Assembly (NCBI RefSeq): GCF_001039005.1
Contig: NZ_LDWR01000025.1
Coordinates: 1 to 64,000 of the forward strand
DNA length: 64,000 nt
Source of the DNA: Burkholderia cepacia
GTDB taxonomy: Bacteria > Pseudomonadota > Gammaproteobacteria > Burkholderiales > Burkholderiaceae
Reading direction: 5' to 3'
A program made the translations under genes and the position numbers. Below are positions 1 through 8,323 of the stretch, piece after piece (positions within the stretch are counted from its first letter, which is position 1; each line of letters begins with the position of its first letter). The notes under the pieces were generated by a model. That model saw only the letters and a program-made list of their open reading frames with translations, ran no database searches and was not told the DNA's origin.

Positions 1-15
1 TGAAAGTGACTTTCA
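1..15. promoter_or_regulatory. Perfect palindrome upstream of the first gene
   Basis: TGAAAGT-G-ACTTTCA is a perfect 7-1-7 palindrome ending 16 bases before the ATG at 32. Its position fits a repressor or activator site in the leader of the CitE-like gene. It touches the window edge, so a longer symmetric element may continue outside. No regulator can be assigned from sequence alone. Confidence 0.4.
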
Positions 16-31
16 TTTTTAGAGATCAACG

Positions 32-934
32 ATGAATTCTTCGCATCAACCTGTCTGGCGCTCGCTGCTGTACGTCCCCGCCCACGTCCCCCGTTTCGTC
101 GCATCGGCCGCCGCGAGCGACGCCGACGCGCTGATCCTCGATCTCGAGGACAGCGTCCCGGCCGCGTGCAAGGCGGCCGCCCGCGACGGGCTGGCCGACG
201 CCGTGCCGGCGTTGCGCACGCCCGGCCGCGACGTGCTGGTGCGCGCCAACGGCCCGCTCGACCTGCTGGTGCCCGACCTGCGCGCGGCCGTCCGGGCCGG
301 CGTGGACGGCGTCGTGCTGCCGAAGGTGCGCGGCAGCTCGCACGTCGAGGCGATCGACGAGCTGCTGGCCGCGCTCGAAGAGGAAACCGGCGCCCCGCCC
401 GGCGGCACGCGGATCGTCGCGATCGTCGAAACGCCGCGTGCGTTCCAGGCCATGGACCGGATCGCGCGGGCGTCGCCGCGCGTCGTCGCGATGATGCTGG
501 GCGGCGGCGACTTCGCGCTGAACTGCGAAAGCGGCGCGAGCGCCGACGTGCTGCGCGTGCCGAAACAGTTGCTGATCATCGCCGCGCGCGCGGCCGGCAT
601 CCTGCCGCTCGGCCTCGTCGGCGGCCTCGACGAGCTGCGCGATCTCGACGCGTTCGAGCGCATCGCCCGCATGTCCGCGGAGCTCGGTTATGCGGGCGCG
701 ACCTGCATCCATCCGCTGCAGGTCGGCGCGCTCAACCGCGCGTTCCGGCCCGACGACGACGCGGTGCGCGACGCGAACGCGGTGCTGGCCGCCTACGACG
801 ACGCGCGCGCGAACGGGCGCGGCGCGCTGCGCGTCGACGGCAGGATGGTCGACGCGCCCGGCGTCGCCCGCGCGAAGCGCGTGCTCGCGCGTCACGCGGC
901 CGTGCAGGCGCGTACCGGCGGCACGCCCCGGTGA
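32..934 (+). CDS. CitE-like CoA ester lyase (HpcH/HpaI aldolase family)
   Basis: A 300-residue protein of the citrate lyase beta/citramalyl-CoA lyase-like family, TIM-barrel enzymes that cleave or form C-C bonds in beta-hydroxyacyl-CoA esters with Mg2+. The family opening RSLLYVPAHVPRF is at about residues 10-22 and the acidic segment DALILDLEDSVP at about 31-42. IVAIVETPRAF and the C-terminal CIHPLQV follow. Length is normal for the family. It leads a plus-strand group with a porin and an exported MmgE/PrpD protein, and a second CitE-like gene lies at 7451-8323. The substrate is unknown; citramalyl- or malyl-type CoA esters are plausible. Confidence 0.9.
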   Translation: MNSSHQPVWRSLLYVPAHVPRFVASAAASDADALILDLEDSVPAACKAAARDGLADAVPALRTPGRDVLVRANGPLDLLVPDLRAAVRAGVDGVVLPKVRGSSHVEAIDELLAALEEETGAPPGGTRIVAIVETPRAFQAMDRIARASPRVVAMMLGGGDFALNCESGASADVLRVPKQLLIIAARAAGILPLGLVGGLDELRDLDAFERIARMSAELGYAGATCIHPLQVGALNRAFRPDDDAVRDANAVLAAYDDARANGRGALRVDGRMVDAPGVARAKRVLARHAAVQARTGGTPR

Positions 935-1124
935 TGCGCGTGCCGCCCTTCATCGCCGCGCTTCGACCCTGCGTATGCGCAGGTCGCACGATGCGCGTGT
1001 GCGTCCCGCCGCGACGCCCCCCGTTCGCCGCCCGGCCCGGATAGCGTCGCCCCGCAGCACCGCCGCGCCGCTCGACCGGCGCGGCGTCGCAATCCAATAA
1101 ATAAACCCACGAAGGAGACAAGCC

Positions 1125-2207
1125 ATGGGCAAGCGGATGTCCGCACTGTGCGGACTGGGCCTCGTATCGGCCAGCGCCTGCGCGCAGAACACGATCACGC
1201 TGTACGGCGTGGCCGACGTCTATACGGAATTCCTCACCCACCAGGCCGCGCCCGGCGACAAGTCGTCGGCATCGCTCGTGCGGATGGCGTCGGGCGGCAA
1301 GAGCGGCTCGCGCTGGGGCCTGAAGGGCGTCGAGGAACTCGGCGGCGGCTGGCAGGCCGCGTTCCGGCTCGAAAGCGGCATCAACCTGAACAACGGCACC
1401 GGCACCGGCGCGGGCGGCTTCGACCGCTCCGCGTGGGTCGGGCTGCAGCACGAACGCTGGGGCGCGCTGCGGCTCGGCCATCAGTACACGACGCTGTTCG
1501 ACGTCATGGAGCACTATTCGCCGACGGGCGCGTACTCGACGCTGTACGAGCCGGCCGGTGCGATCGTCGGCGTCAACTTCCGCGAGAACAACGTCGCCAA
1601 GTACCTCGCGAAGATCGGCGCGCTGACGCTCGAAACGCACTATTCGTTCGGCGGCACGCCCGGCGCGTTCCAGTCGAACGCCGCCTACGGCGCCGGCTTC
1701 GACTATGCCGGCGGCGCATTCTCGGTCGCCGCCGCGTTCGACAACGTCAACACGCCGCAGCCGGGCGGCTTCGCGCATTTCCGCCGCTACGCCGCCGCCG
1801 CGATCGCGTCGGTCGACCGCGTGCAACTGCTGGCCGGCGTCACGCACGGACAGAGCGGCGTCGCCGCGCCATCGGTCGTGACGAGCTACACGTTCTGGTG
1901 GGCCGGCGTGCGCTATGCGATCACCCCTTTCCTGCAGGCGATCGGCGCGTTCTATTACGAGGACATCCGCGCGCAGAATCCGCCGAACGCGCAGACGCCC
2001 GCACCGCACCCGGCGAACCCGCAGCAGGTCACGCTGCAGTTGAACTACTTCCTGTCGAAAGCCGTCACGGTGTACCTGGCGGGCGGCTACGCGCGCCGCG
2101 CCGCGCTCGATTTCGACAACTACAACTACAACTTTCTCCACTACACGCTGGCCGGCGACCGTGCCAGCAGCGCGGGCGCGGCACTCGGCCTGCGCAAGCT
2201 GTTCTGA
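1125..2207 (+). CDS. Outer-membrane porin (betaproteobacterial trimeric family)
   Basis: A 360-residue porin. The signal peptide MGKRMSALCGLGLVSASACA precedes a mature start QNTITLYGVADVY, the usual first strand of this family, and the chain ends in the C-terminal phenylalanine (LRKLF) used in beta-barrel assembly. The GSRWGLKGVEELGGG and LGHQYTTLFD blocks are typical. GAAGGAGA at 1111-1118 sets the ATG. It presumably admits the acid handled by the surrounding CoA-ester genes; specificity cannot be read from sequence. Confidence 0.93.
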   Translation: MGKRMSALCGLGLVSASACAQNTITLYGVADVYTEFLTHQAAPGDKSSASLVRMASGGKSGSRWGLKGVEELGGGWQAAFRLESGINLNNGTGTGAGGFDRSAWVGLQHERWGALRLGHQYTTLFDVMEHYSPTGAYSTLYEPAGAIVGVNFRENNVAKYLAKIGALTLETHYSFGGTPGAFQSNAAYGAGFDYAGGAFSVAAAFDNVNTPQPGGFAHFRRYAAAAIASVDRVQLLAGVTHGQSGVAAPSVVTSYTFWWAGVRYAITPFLQAIGAFYYEDIRAQNPPNAQTPAPHPANPQQVTLQLNYFLSKAVTVYLAGGYARRAALDFDNYNYNFLHYTLAGDRASSAGAALGLRKLF

Positions 2208-2251
2208 GCCCGCCTCTCCCCCCGTTTCAGGAACCTCCGGAGCCACGCACC

Positions 2252-3721
2252 ATGAACCGCCGCCACTTCCTTTCCACGCTGACCGGCACGGCGCTCGCGC
2301 TGCCGTTCGCCCACGCCCGCGCCGGCGCGCTGCCGGCCGCCGGCGTCACCACCGGCCGCCCCGATCTCGCGCAGCAACTGGCCGACTACGCGGCCGGGCT
2401 GCAGTATCGCGACCTCGACGACGCGACGATCGAGACGATCAAGGCACACCTGATCGACGCGCTCGGCTGCGCGATCGCCGCACACGACGAACGCCCGGTG
2501 CGGATCGCGCGCGATGTGGCGCTTGCGTCGCCGGGCGGCGTGTCGACGATCGTCGGCACCCGCGAGCGCACGAGCCCCGATCTCGCCGCATTCGCGACCG
2601 GCACCGCGCTGCGCTACTACGATTTCAACGACGCATACGCCGGCAAGGAGACCGGCCATCCGAGCGACAACATGTCCGCGTGCCTCGCCGTCGCCGAAGC
2701 GCAGCATGCGAACGGCCGCGACCTGATCCTGTCGATCGCGATCGCGTACGAGATCGCGTGCCGGCTGATGGACGCCGCCGCGATCAGCCCGCGCGGCTGG
2801 GACCACACGTGCTACAGCCTGCCCGCCGTCGCGCTCGCCGCGGGCAAGCTGATGCGCATGCCCGCGCCGCAGCTGGTGCAGGCGGTGAACCTGTCGATCA
2901 ACAGCCATCTCGCGCTGAACCAGACGCGCGTCCAGCAGTTGTCGAACTGGAAGGCGCTCGCCGATGCGGACGCGGCGCGCAACGCGGTGTTCTCGACGCA
3001 GCTCGCGCGCGCCGGGCTGACCGGCCCCGCGCCGATCTTCGAAGGCATGGCGGGATTCTTTCCGCAGGTGTCCGGACCGTTCGCCGTCGACACGCGCGAA
3101 TTCGGCGGGCGCGGCGGTGCGTTCCGGATCGGCAAATGCTTCGTGAAGTTCTATCCCGCCCAGGGGCTCACGCAAACCGCGATTCCGGCCGCGGTCGACG
3201 TCGCCGCGCAGGTCGGCGACCTGCGCCGCATCCGGCGCATCGAGATCGACACGACCGAGGTCGGCTACGTGACGGCCGGCCGCGACCGCGAAAAATGGGC
3301 GCCATCGACCCACGAGACCGCCGATCACAGCCTGCCGTACATCGTCGCGCGCGCGATGCTCGACGGCGACATCACGACCGAGAGCTACCGGCACGACGCG
3401 CTGCAGGATCCGGCGCTGCGCGCGCTGATCGAGCGGATCACGGTGCGCGAGGACCCGTCGCTTACCGCGCGTTATCCGGTGCAGGCACCGAATCGCGTGA
3501 CGGCCGTGTGCGAAGACGGCACGACCTGCACGAAGCAGGTGGACGACCTGCCCGGCTCGCCGACGCGGCCGATGCGGCGCGACGACTACGTCGCGAAGTT
3601 CACGAAGAACTGCCGGCGGCACTGGAACCCGGCACAGATCCGCGCGGCGCTCGATTACCTGTGGCGGCTCGACGAGCAGCCCGACGTCGCGACGCTGCCA
3701 CCGCTGCTCGTCGTCGGCTGA
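2252..3721 (+). CDS. MmgE/PrpD family protein with an export signal
   Basis: A 489-residue MmgE/PrpD-family protein. Family members dehydrate, hydrate, decarboxylate or isomerise di- and tricarboxylates (2-methylcitrate dehydratase, cis-aconitate decarboxylase, iminodisuccinate epimerase). The family body starts near residue 35 with LAQQLADYAAGL and holds HLIDALGCAIAAH and DFNDAY...GHPSDN. The first 28 residues, MNRRHFLSTLTGTALALPFAHARA, look like a twin-arginine export signal with an AxA site. That is unusual, because PrpD enzymes are normally cytosolic. An upstream in-frame extension would run back through the porin gene, so the ATG at 2252 is preferred. Confidence 0.88.
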   Translation: MNRRHFLSTLTGTALALPFAHARAGALPAAGVTTGRPDLAQQLADYAAGLQYRDLDDATIETIKAHLIDALGCAIAAHDERPVRIARDVALASPGGVSTIVGTRERTSPDLAAFATGTALRYYDFNDAYAGKETGHPSDNMSACLAVAEAQHANGRDLILSIAIAYEIACRLMDAAAISPRGWDHTCYSLPAVALAAGKLMRMPAPQLVQAVNLSINSHLALNQTRVQQLSNWKALADADAARNAVFSTQLARAGLTGPAPIFEGMAGFFPQVSGPFAVDTREFGGRGGAFRIGKCFVKFYPAQGLTQTAIPAAVDVAAQVGDLRRIRRIEIDTTEVGYVTAGRDREKWAPSTHETADHSLPYIVARAMLDGDITTESYRHDALQDPALRALIERITVREDPSLTARYPVQAPNRVTAVCEDGTTCTKQVDDLPGSPTRPMRRDDYVAKFTKNCRRHWNPAQIRAALDYLWRLDEQPDVATLPPLLVVG

Positions 3722-3735
3722 CCGGCGTGACCGGC

Positions 3736-4677
3736 CTACGCCACCGCCGCGACGACGTGCCGTTCGAGCGCTTCCGCGACCTCGACGATGCGGCTGCGCA
3801 GCCACGCGTGCGCGTTGCTGCCGTCGTAGCGGCGGTGCCAGTACAGCGACCACGCGACGGGCTCCATCGCGAGCGGCAGTTCGCGGATCACGAGCCGCGC
3901 ATCGTCGAGGCTCAGCGCGTGCCGCTCCGACATGATCACCGCGTACGGCAGCGCGTCCAGCATGTTCGGCACGACGAGCCAGTGCGGCACGTTGAGCGCG
4001 ATGCGCCGCGTGCAGTGCATGGTCGCGAGCAGGTTGTCGATCAGGCTGTGGTCGACCGGGTTGATCGTCACGTTGAGGAAGTCGAGCGCGAGAAATCGCT
4101 CGAGCGTCAGCGGCGCGGCCGCGTCCGGATGGCTGCAACTCATCACGCAGACCATCCGGTCATGAAACACGATGCGCGACGACAGCGTGCCCGAATGTTC
4201 GAGGCCGGCGCTGATTGCCAGGTCGAGCAGCCCCGATTCGAGCGCGTCGGCGGTCCTAGTCGCGCTCATGTGCACCACGTCCATGCCGATATTCGGGCTG
4301 GTCAATCGCATGCAGCGCAGCAGCGCCGGCAGCAAAAGCAATTCGGTGAGATCCGACATGCGCACCGTAAAATGGCGCTCGGACGTAAAAGGATTGAATT
4401 GATAATCCGATTCAAATAATTCCTCGATTTGTTGCATGATTTGTCGAATCGGCATGGCCAGCGCCTGTGCGCGCGGCGTCAATTCCATGCCGACCGCCGT
4501 GCGCGCCAGGATCTCGTCCTTGAACAGGAATCGCAGCCGCGCCAGCGCGTTGCTGACGGCCGGCTGCGTGAGGCCGACCTTCTGGCCGGCCCGTGTGACC
4601 TGCTTCTCCGTCAATAGCGCATCGAGTATGACCAGCAGGTTCAGATCGATCGAACGTAGATTCATGTTTGCGACCAT
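3736..4677 (-). CDS. LysR-family transcriptional regulator, NodD-like
   Basis: A 313-residue LysR regulator. The N-terminal winged helix-turn-helix LRSIDLNLLVILDALLTEKQVTRAGQKVGLTQPAVSNALARLR is followed by an effector domain that spans the rest. The opening matches the NodD/NahR-like subgroup. Two starts are possible: the ATG at 4677 (used here) and a second ATG four codons on that begins MNLRSID; neither has a strong ribosome-binding site. It lies between the plus-strand CitE/porin/PrpD set and the minus-strand operon, so it is the obvious candidate regulator of the locus. The AT-rich 4678-4913 segment is its promoter region. Confidence 0.92.
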   Translation of the reverse strand: MVANMNLRSIDLNLLVILDALLTEKQVTRAGQKVGLTQPAVSNALARLRFLFKDEILARTAVGMELTPRAQALAMPIRQIMQQIEELFESDYQFNPFTSERHFTVRMSDLTELLLLPALLRCMRLTSPNIGMDVVHMSATRTADALESGLLDLAISAGLEHSGTLSSRIVFHDRMVCVMSCSHPDAAAPLTLERFLALDFLNVTINPVDHSLIDNLLATMHCTRRIALNVPHWLVVPNMLDALPYAVIMSERHALSLDDARLVIRELPLAMEPVAWSLYWHRRYDGSNAHAWLRSRIVEVAEALERHVVAAVA

Positions 4678-4913
4678 CCACTAAACAGGTTAACCACCGC
4701 CTCCGATTACGATTGCGAAATTCTGCAATCGGAGCAATCCCCAGATATTTAGTGCAATGCACAAGAATAGTCCAATCTTGACGTATCTATATTTTTAGGT
4801 ATCGGACGATATTGGTTAATTTTTTAAATTAATGGGTCCGTTTTGTGTCGATTCTTCTGAATACCGCGCCAATCGGCCATTTAATTCGCGATTTTCGCAA
4901 CCCGGTCGCGTTG

Positions 4914-4952
4914 AAAAAAATGCGGGCGGCCGCCGCCACAGCCGCCGCCCGC
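4914..4952 (-). terminator. Rho-independent terminator of the CoA-ester operon
   Basis: On the minus strand GCGGGCGGC (4944-4952) pairs with GCCGCCCGC (4922-4930) and is followed by A and seven T (4914-4920). It starts five bases after the stop codon of the cyclase gene. This is a strong intrinsic terminator and marks the end of the operon that begins near 12,975. Confidence 0.88.
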
Positions 4953-4956
4953 AGGC

Positions 4957-5976
4957 TCAAACGGTCGCGACAGGATTCGCCGGCGCGCCGACCAGGCCGC
5001 GGATATGCAACGGCGGCGCGGTCAGCAGAAACCGGTTCCGGCCATGCGCATGCAGCCAGTTCGCGAGCGGCGTCAGGTGCCACAGCTCGCCGAGGTGAAT
5101 GCCGAGCTTGAACAGGCACAGCTCGTGCAGCGGCATCAGTGCGCCCGGCTGCGGGAGCGGCTGCGCATTCTGCGGACGTTCCTCGATCGCATGGTTGTCG
5201 GCCACGAGCGCGGCCAGCCCCGATTCGTCGATCCATTGCAGCAGCCGCGCATCGCTGCTGTCCAGCACGCACGCGGTCGCGACCGTCGCCGGCGATCCGC
5301 CGTCGTCGTTCAGCAGCAGATCGGCGAAGCCGGTGTGAATGCAGACGATGTCGCCACGCTCGACCTGCACGCGGTCCGCCTCCATCACCTGCATCAACTG
5401 CGCGAAGCCGACCTTCGTGCGCGCATCGCCGAAATGACGCCGCAGGTCGATCAGCACGCCGCGCCCCTGCACGCCCGTCTGCGCCATCACCTCGATGCCG
5501 AGCGCGCGCGCGCCGCCCGTCGCGTCGCCTTCCTGCGGCACCCGCAGATGTTCGCCCATCCGGAAACCGTTGTAGAACACGATTTCAGGCACGCCGTCGT
5601 CGTCCGCGTCGAACACGCCGCCCACATGCGACAGGCCGTCCCATTGCGTCGAGAACTGCGAGTGCATACAGAACGAGTCGTCACAGACCACGTCGGTTGC
5701 GTTCGCAACCTGTTCGTCGGCCCGATAACCGAAGTACGGCTTGTCGCCGAGCAGCGCCGGCATGATCGCCGGCGGCCGGCGCCGCGCGTTCAGCCCGCCG
5801 CCGCGCGGCACGTCGAGCGGCAGGCTCAGCGAGAACGACAGCCCTTCCCGCACTTCGGCGACGCCCTGCCGTACCTTGTCCGGCGTCAGCCAGTTCAGCC
5901 GCCCCTTCTGATCGTCGGGACCGAAATCGCCCCAGTTCGAGCCGGGCGGCCGCTTTTTCCAGCGCGGTGCATTCAA
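4957..5976 (-). CDS. Cyclase-family metal-dependent hydrolase (kynurenine formamidase-like)
   Basis: A 339-residue member of the cyclase family (PF04199 type), metal-dependent enzymes including kynurenine formamidase, isatin hydrolase and related amide or lactone hydrolases. The metal-site block reads MHSQFSTQWDGLSHVGG at about residues 104-120, which has the spacing of the family H-x-G-T-H-x-D-x-x-x-H motif. A second characteristic block, VERGDIVCIHTGF, follows. The start ATGA overlaps the stop of the upstream MmgE/PrpD gene, indicating translational coupling. It probably hydrolyses an amide, lactone or related bond in the substrate of this pathway. Confidence 0.85.
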   Translation of the reverse strand: MNAPRWKKRPPGSNWGDFGPDDQKGRLNWLTPDKVRQGVAEVREGLSFSLSLPLDVPRGGGLNARRRPPAIMPALLGDKPYFGYRADEQVANATDVVCDDSFCMHSQFSTQWDGLSHVGGVFDADDDGVPEIVFYNGFRMGEHLRVPQEGDATGGARALGIEVMAQTGVQGRGVLIDLRRHFGDARTKVGFAQLMQVMEADRVQVERGDIVCIHTGFADLLLNDDGGSPATVATACVLDSSDARLLQWIDESGLAALVADNHAIEERPQNAQPLPQPGALMPLHELCLFKLGIHLGELWHLTPLANWLHAHGRNRFLLTAPPLHIRGLVGAPANPVATV

Positions 5977-7454
5977 GATCGGTGTCCTCCTTCAGTACCT
6001 GACGTCAGCGCCGCAAGCCCGTCGAGCGGCGCATCGTCGGCGAGCGCCTGCACCGCGTCGCGCAGCGCGAGCGCGCGCTCCATGCCGAGCTTCGAACTCG
6101 CCGCCAGCACGAATTTCGCGGTGAGTTCCTGTTCGGTCAGCGGCCGCGAATTCGTGCCCTTGCTCGACTCGATCCGCGCCTCGCGCACCTGCCCGTCGCG
6201 CAACTCGACGCGCAGCACCGCCGGCAGGAAGTTCGGAAAGCGCGTGTCGCACCACGGATCGGCCACGCAGCGCACCTTCGCGGCCAGCGCGCGCCGTGCG
6301 GGGTCCTGCGCAAGCGCATCGTCGAAATCGTCGAACCAGACGCCGAGCCCGCCGCCGCCGAGCAGCGCCGCCGCGACCGTGTACGGCCCCGAGAACGCCG
6401 CCGCATAACCGGTCGGCGGATTCGCCTTCAGTTCCGCCGGCTCGCCGATCGTGCGCAGCGTCGACGTCGCGACCCGCAGCTCGGCCGACACCACGTCGTC
6501 CGCCGTCACGCCTTGCGCCTTCAGTTGCAGCGCCGCGTCGATGCCCGGATGCGTGAAGTGGTTGCACGGATAGGGCTTGAAGATGATCCGGCTCGTCTCC
6601 CATTCGTCGCCGAGGCCGCGCAGCACCGCGTCGACGTCGGCAAGGTCGCCGCACCACGCGTGGAAGAAGCCGAAGCGGCCTTCGAGCGCGGTTGGCGGCG
6701 CGGTCACGCCCGCGCCCGCCAGTTCCGCCGCGCTCACGCCCGCGTGCGCCGCCCAGCCGCAGTGGATCCGCTTCACCGAGCCGCCGGTGCGGTTCGCTTC
6801 GAGCAGGCCCGCACCCATGCTCGCGGCAATGCCGAGCGCCGCCGCGATCTGCGCGGCGTCGAGCCCGAACAGCATCGCCGCGGCCGCCGCCGCGCCGACC
6901 GTGCCGCAGATCGACGTCGCGTGCTGGCCGCGCTCGAAGAACACCGAATTGCCGAGCCGCTCGTTGTACGCGGCGACACCGAGCCGGATGCACACCTCGG
7001 TGCCGACCGTGATCGCATCGAGCAGCGCCGCGCCCGACGCGCCGCTCGCCTGCGCGGCGGCGAGCGCGGCCGGAATCACGGACGCGCTCGGATGCAGCAC
7101 CGAGCGCATGTGCGAATCGTCGAAATCCATCGCATGCGCAAGCGTGCCGTTGACGAGTGCGGCGCTCGCGGCCGGCAACCGGTCGGGCGCGCCGATCACG
7201 CTCGCCGGGCCGGTGCCGCCCCAGCGCCGCGCGACCTGCAGCACCGACTGCGCGACCGGTTCGTCGTGCGCGATCAGGCTGTTGCCGACCACGTCGAGCA
7301 CGCGCGCGGCGGCCTCGACGCGCAGCCTGCGTTCCAGCCCTTCGGCGCGCACCTCCGCCGCAAAGCGGCCGAGCGCGCCGACGATGCCGTCGGGCGGCAA
7401 TGGCCGGTTCGTCGTGGTCGCCGCCGGAGCGGAAAGCGTTTCGGGTGTACTCAT
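5973..7454 (-). CDS. MmgE/PrpD family protein (cytosolic)
   Basis: A 493-residue MmgE/PrpD protein with no export signal, unlike the paralogue at 2252-3721. Family landmarks include RVLDVVGNSLIAHDEP, AMDFDDSH...LHPSASVIPAALA and GTVGAAAAAAMLFGL. The start is an ATG whose ATGA overlaps the stop of the CitE-like lyase gene, and its own stop overlaps the cyclase start. Four consecutive genes are therefore coupled. Its likely role is hydration, dehydration or isomerisation of a carboxylic acid feeding the CoA-transferase/lyase pair. Confidence 0.9.
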   Translation of the reverse strand: MSTPETLSAPAATTTNRPLPPDGIVGALGRFAAEVRAEGLERRLRVEAAARVLDVVGNSLIAHDEPVAQSVLQVARRWGGTGPASVIGAPDRLPAASAALVNGTLAHAMDFDDSHMRSVLHPSASVIPAALAAAQASGASGAALLDAITVGTEVCIRLGVAAYNERLGNSVFFERGQHATSICGTVGAAAAAAMLFGLDAAQIAAALGIAASMGAGLLEANRTGGSVKRIHCGWAAHAGVSAAELAGAGVTAPPTALEGRFGFFHAWCGDLADVDAVLRGLGDEWETSRIIFKPYPCNHFTHPGIDAALQLKAQGVTADDVVSAELRVATSTLRTIGEPAELKANPPTGYAAAFSGPYTVAAALLGGGGLGVWFDDFDDALAQDPARRALAAKVRCVADPWCDTRFPNFLPAVLRVELRDGQVREARIESSKGTNSRPLTEQELTAKFVLAASSKLGMERALALRDAVQALADDAPLDGLAALTSGTEGGHRS

Positions 7455-8323
7455 GCCAGTGCTCCACTGAGTCGAAGATTGTTCGCGAGCGCGAGCGTCA
7501 CGCGCGCGTTGGCGATCAGCGGCGGCGCGACCACGCGGCCGTCCGGCAGCACGAACACCGACGACGCCGAGGCCTTGCCGGCCGCCGCATCGACCGCCTC
7601 GAGCACGCGCTCGGCCGCGCGGATCTCGTCCTCCGACGGCGTGAACACCTCGTTGATCACCGCGAGCTGCGACGGATGGATCGCGAAGCGCCCGAGGAAC
7701 CCCATCGATTTCGCGCGCAGCGTCGATTCCTTCAGCCCGTCGAGATCGGGCAGCGTGTGATAGACCGTCTGGATCGGGCCGCTCAATCCCGCCGCGCGCG
7801 ACACGACCACGCAGCGCGCGCGGCACACCTCGAGCGTGAAGTTGTCGACGCCGATCTGCAGGTCCGCACGCAGGTCGCTTTCGCCGAGCCCGATCCGTTC
7901 GAGCCGCGGCGACGCGGTCGCGAGCTGGTAAGCCGTCTCGACGCCGTACGCCGACTCGATCAGGATCTGGATGCCCGCGTCGCAGCCGAGCGCGTCGAGC
8001 CAGCCCGCGACCTCCTGGATATGCTGCGGCAGGTCGCATTTCGGCAGGCGCAGCGCCTGCAGCGCCGGCTGCGCGATCGCGTCGACGTCGTCGCGGCACC
8101 AAGGGCTGCCGATCGGGTTGATCCGCACGTAGGTCGGCTTCGGCGGGCCTTCCGCGAGAATCGCGGCGGCCGCCTGGCGTGCCTCGGCCTTGTGGCTGGC
8201 CGGCACGGCATCCTCGAGGTCGAGCACGATGGCATCGGCTTCGCTTGCATACGCTTTTTCCACCACCTGCGCCTTGTGCGCGGGCACGTAAAGGTAACTG
8301 CGGTATGTTGCGCTGGTTTTCAT
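7451..8323 (-). CDS. CitE-like CoA ester lyase (HpcH/HpaI aldolase family)
   Basis: A 290-residue citrate lyase beta-like protein. It opens with YRSYLYVPAHKAQVVEKAY, followed by DAIVLDLEDAVPASHK and IQILIESAYGVETAYQL, and ends with FAIHPSQLAVINEVF. These are the Mg2+ and CoA-ester binding landmarks of the family. It overlaps the CaiB-type gene upstream and the MmgE/PrpD gene downstream by ATGA. The pairing with a family III CoA-transferase resembles itaconate, citramalate and mesaconate pathways, in which an activated acid is cleaved to acetyl-CoA or pyruvate-type products. Confidence 0.9.
   Translation of the reverse strand: MKTSATYRSYLYVPAHKAQVVEKAYASEADAIVLDLEDAVPASHKAEARQAAAAILAEGPPKPTYVRINPIGSPWCRDDVDAIAQPALQALRLPKCDLPQHIQEVAGWLDALGCDAGIQILIESAYGVETAYQLATASPRLERIGLGESDLRADLQIGVDNFTLEVCRARCVVVSRAAGLSGPIQTVYHTLPDLDGLKESTLRAKSMGFLGRFAIHPSQLAVINEVFTPSEDEIRAAERVLEAVDAAAGKASASSVFVLPDGRVVAPPLIANARVTLALANNLRLSGALA

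Noticed and set aside
166-1044. Long Arg/Ala-rich open frames overlapping the first gene on other frames and strand
   Set aside because: They are shadows of a high-GC coding gene: composition is dominated by Arg, Ala, Gly and Pro and no family motif is present, while the 32-934 frame matches the CitE-like family.
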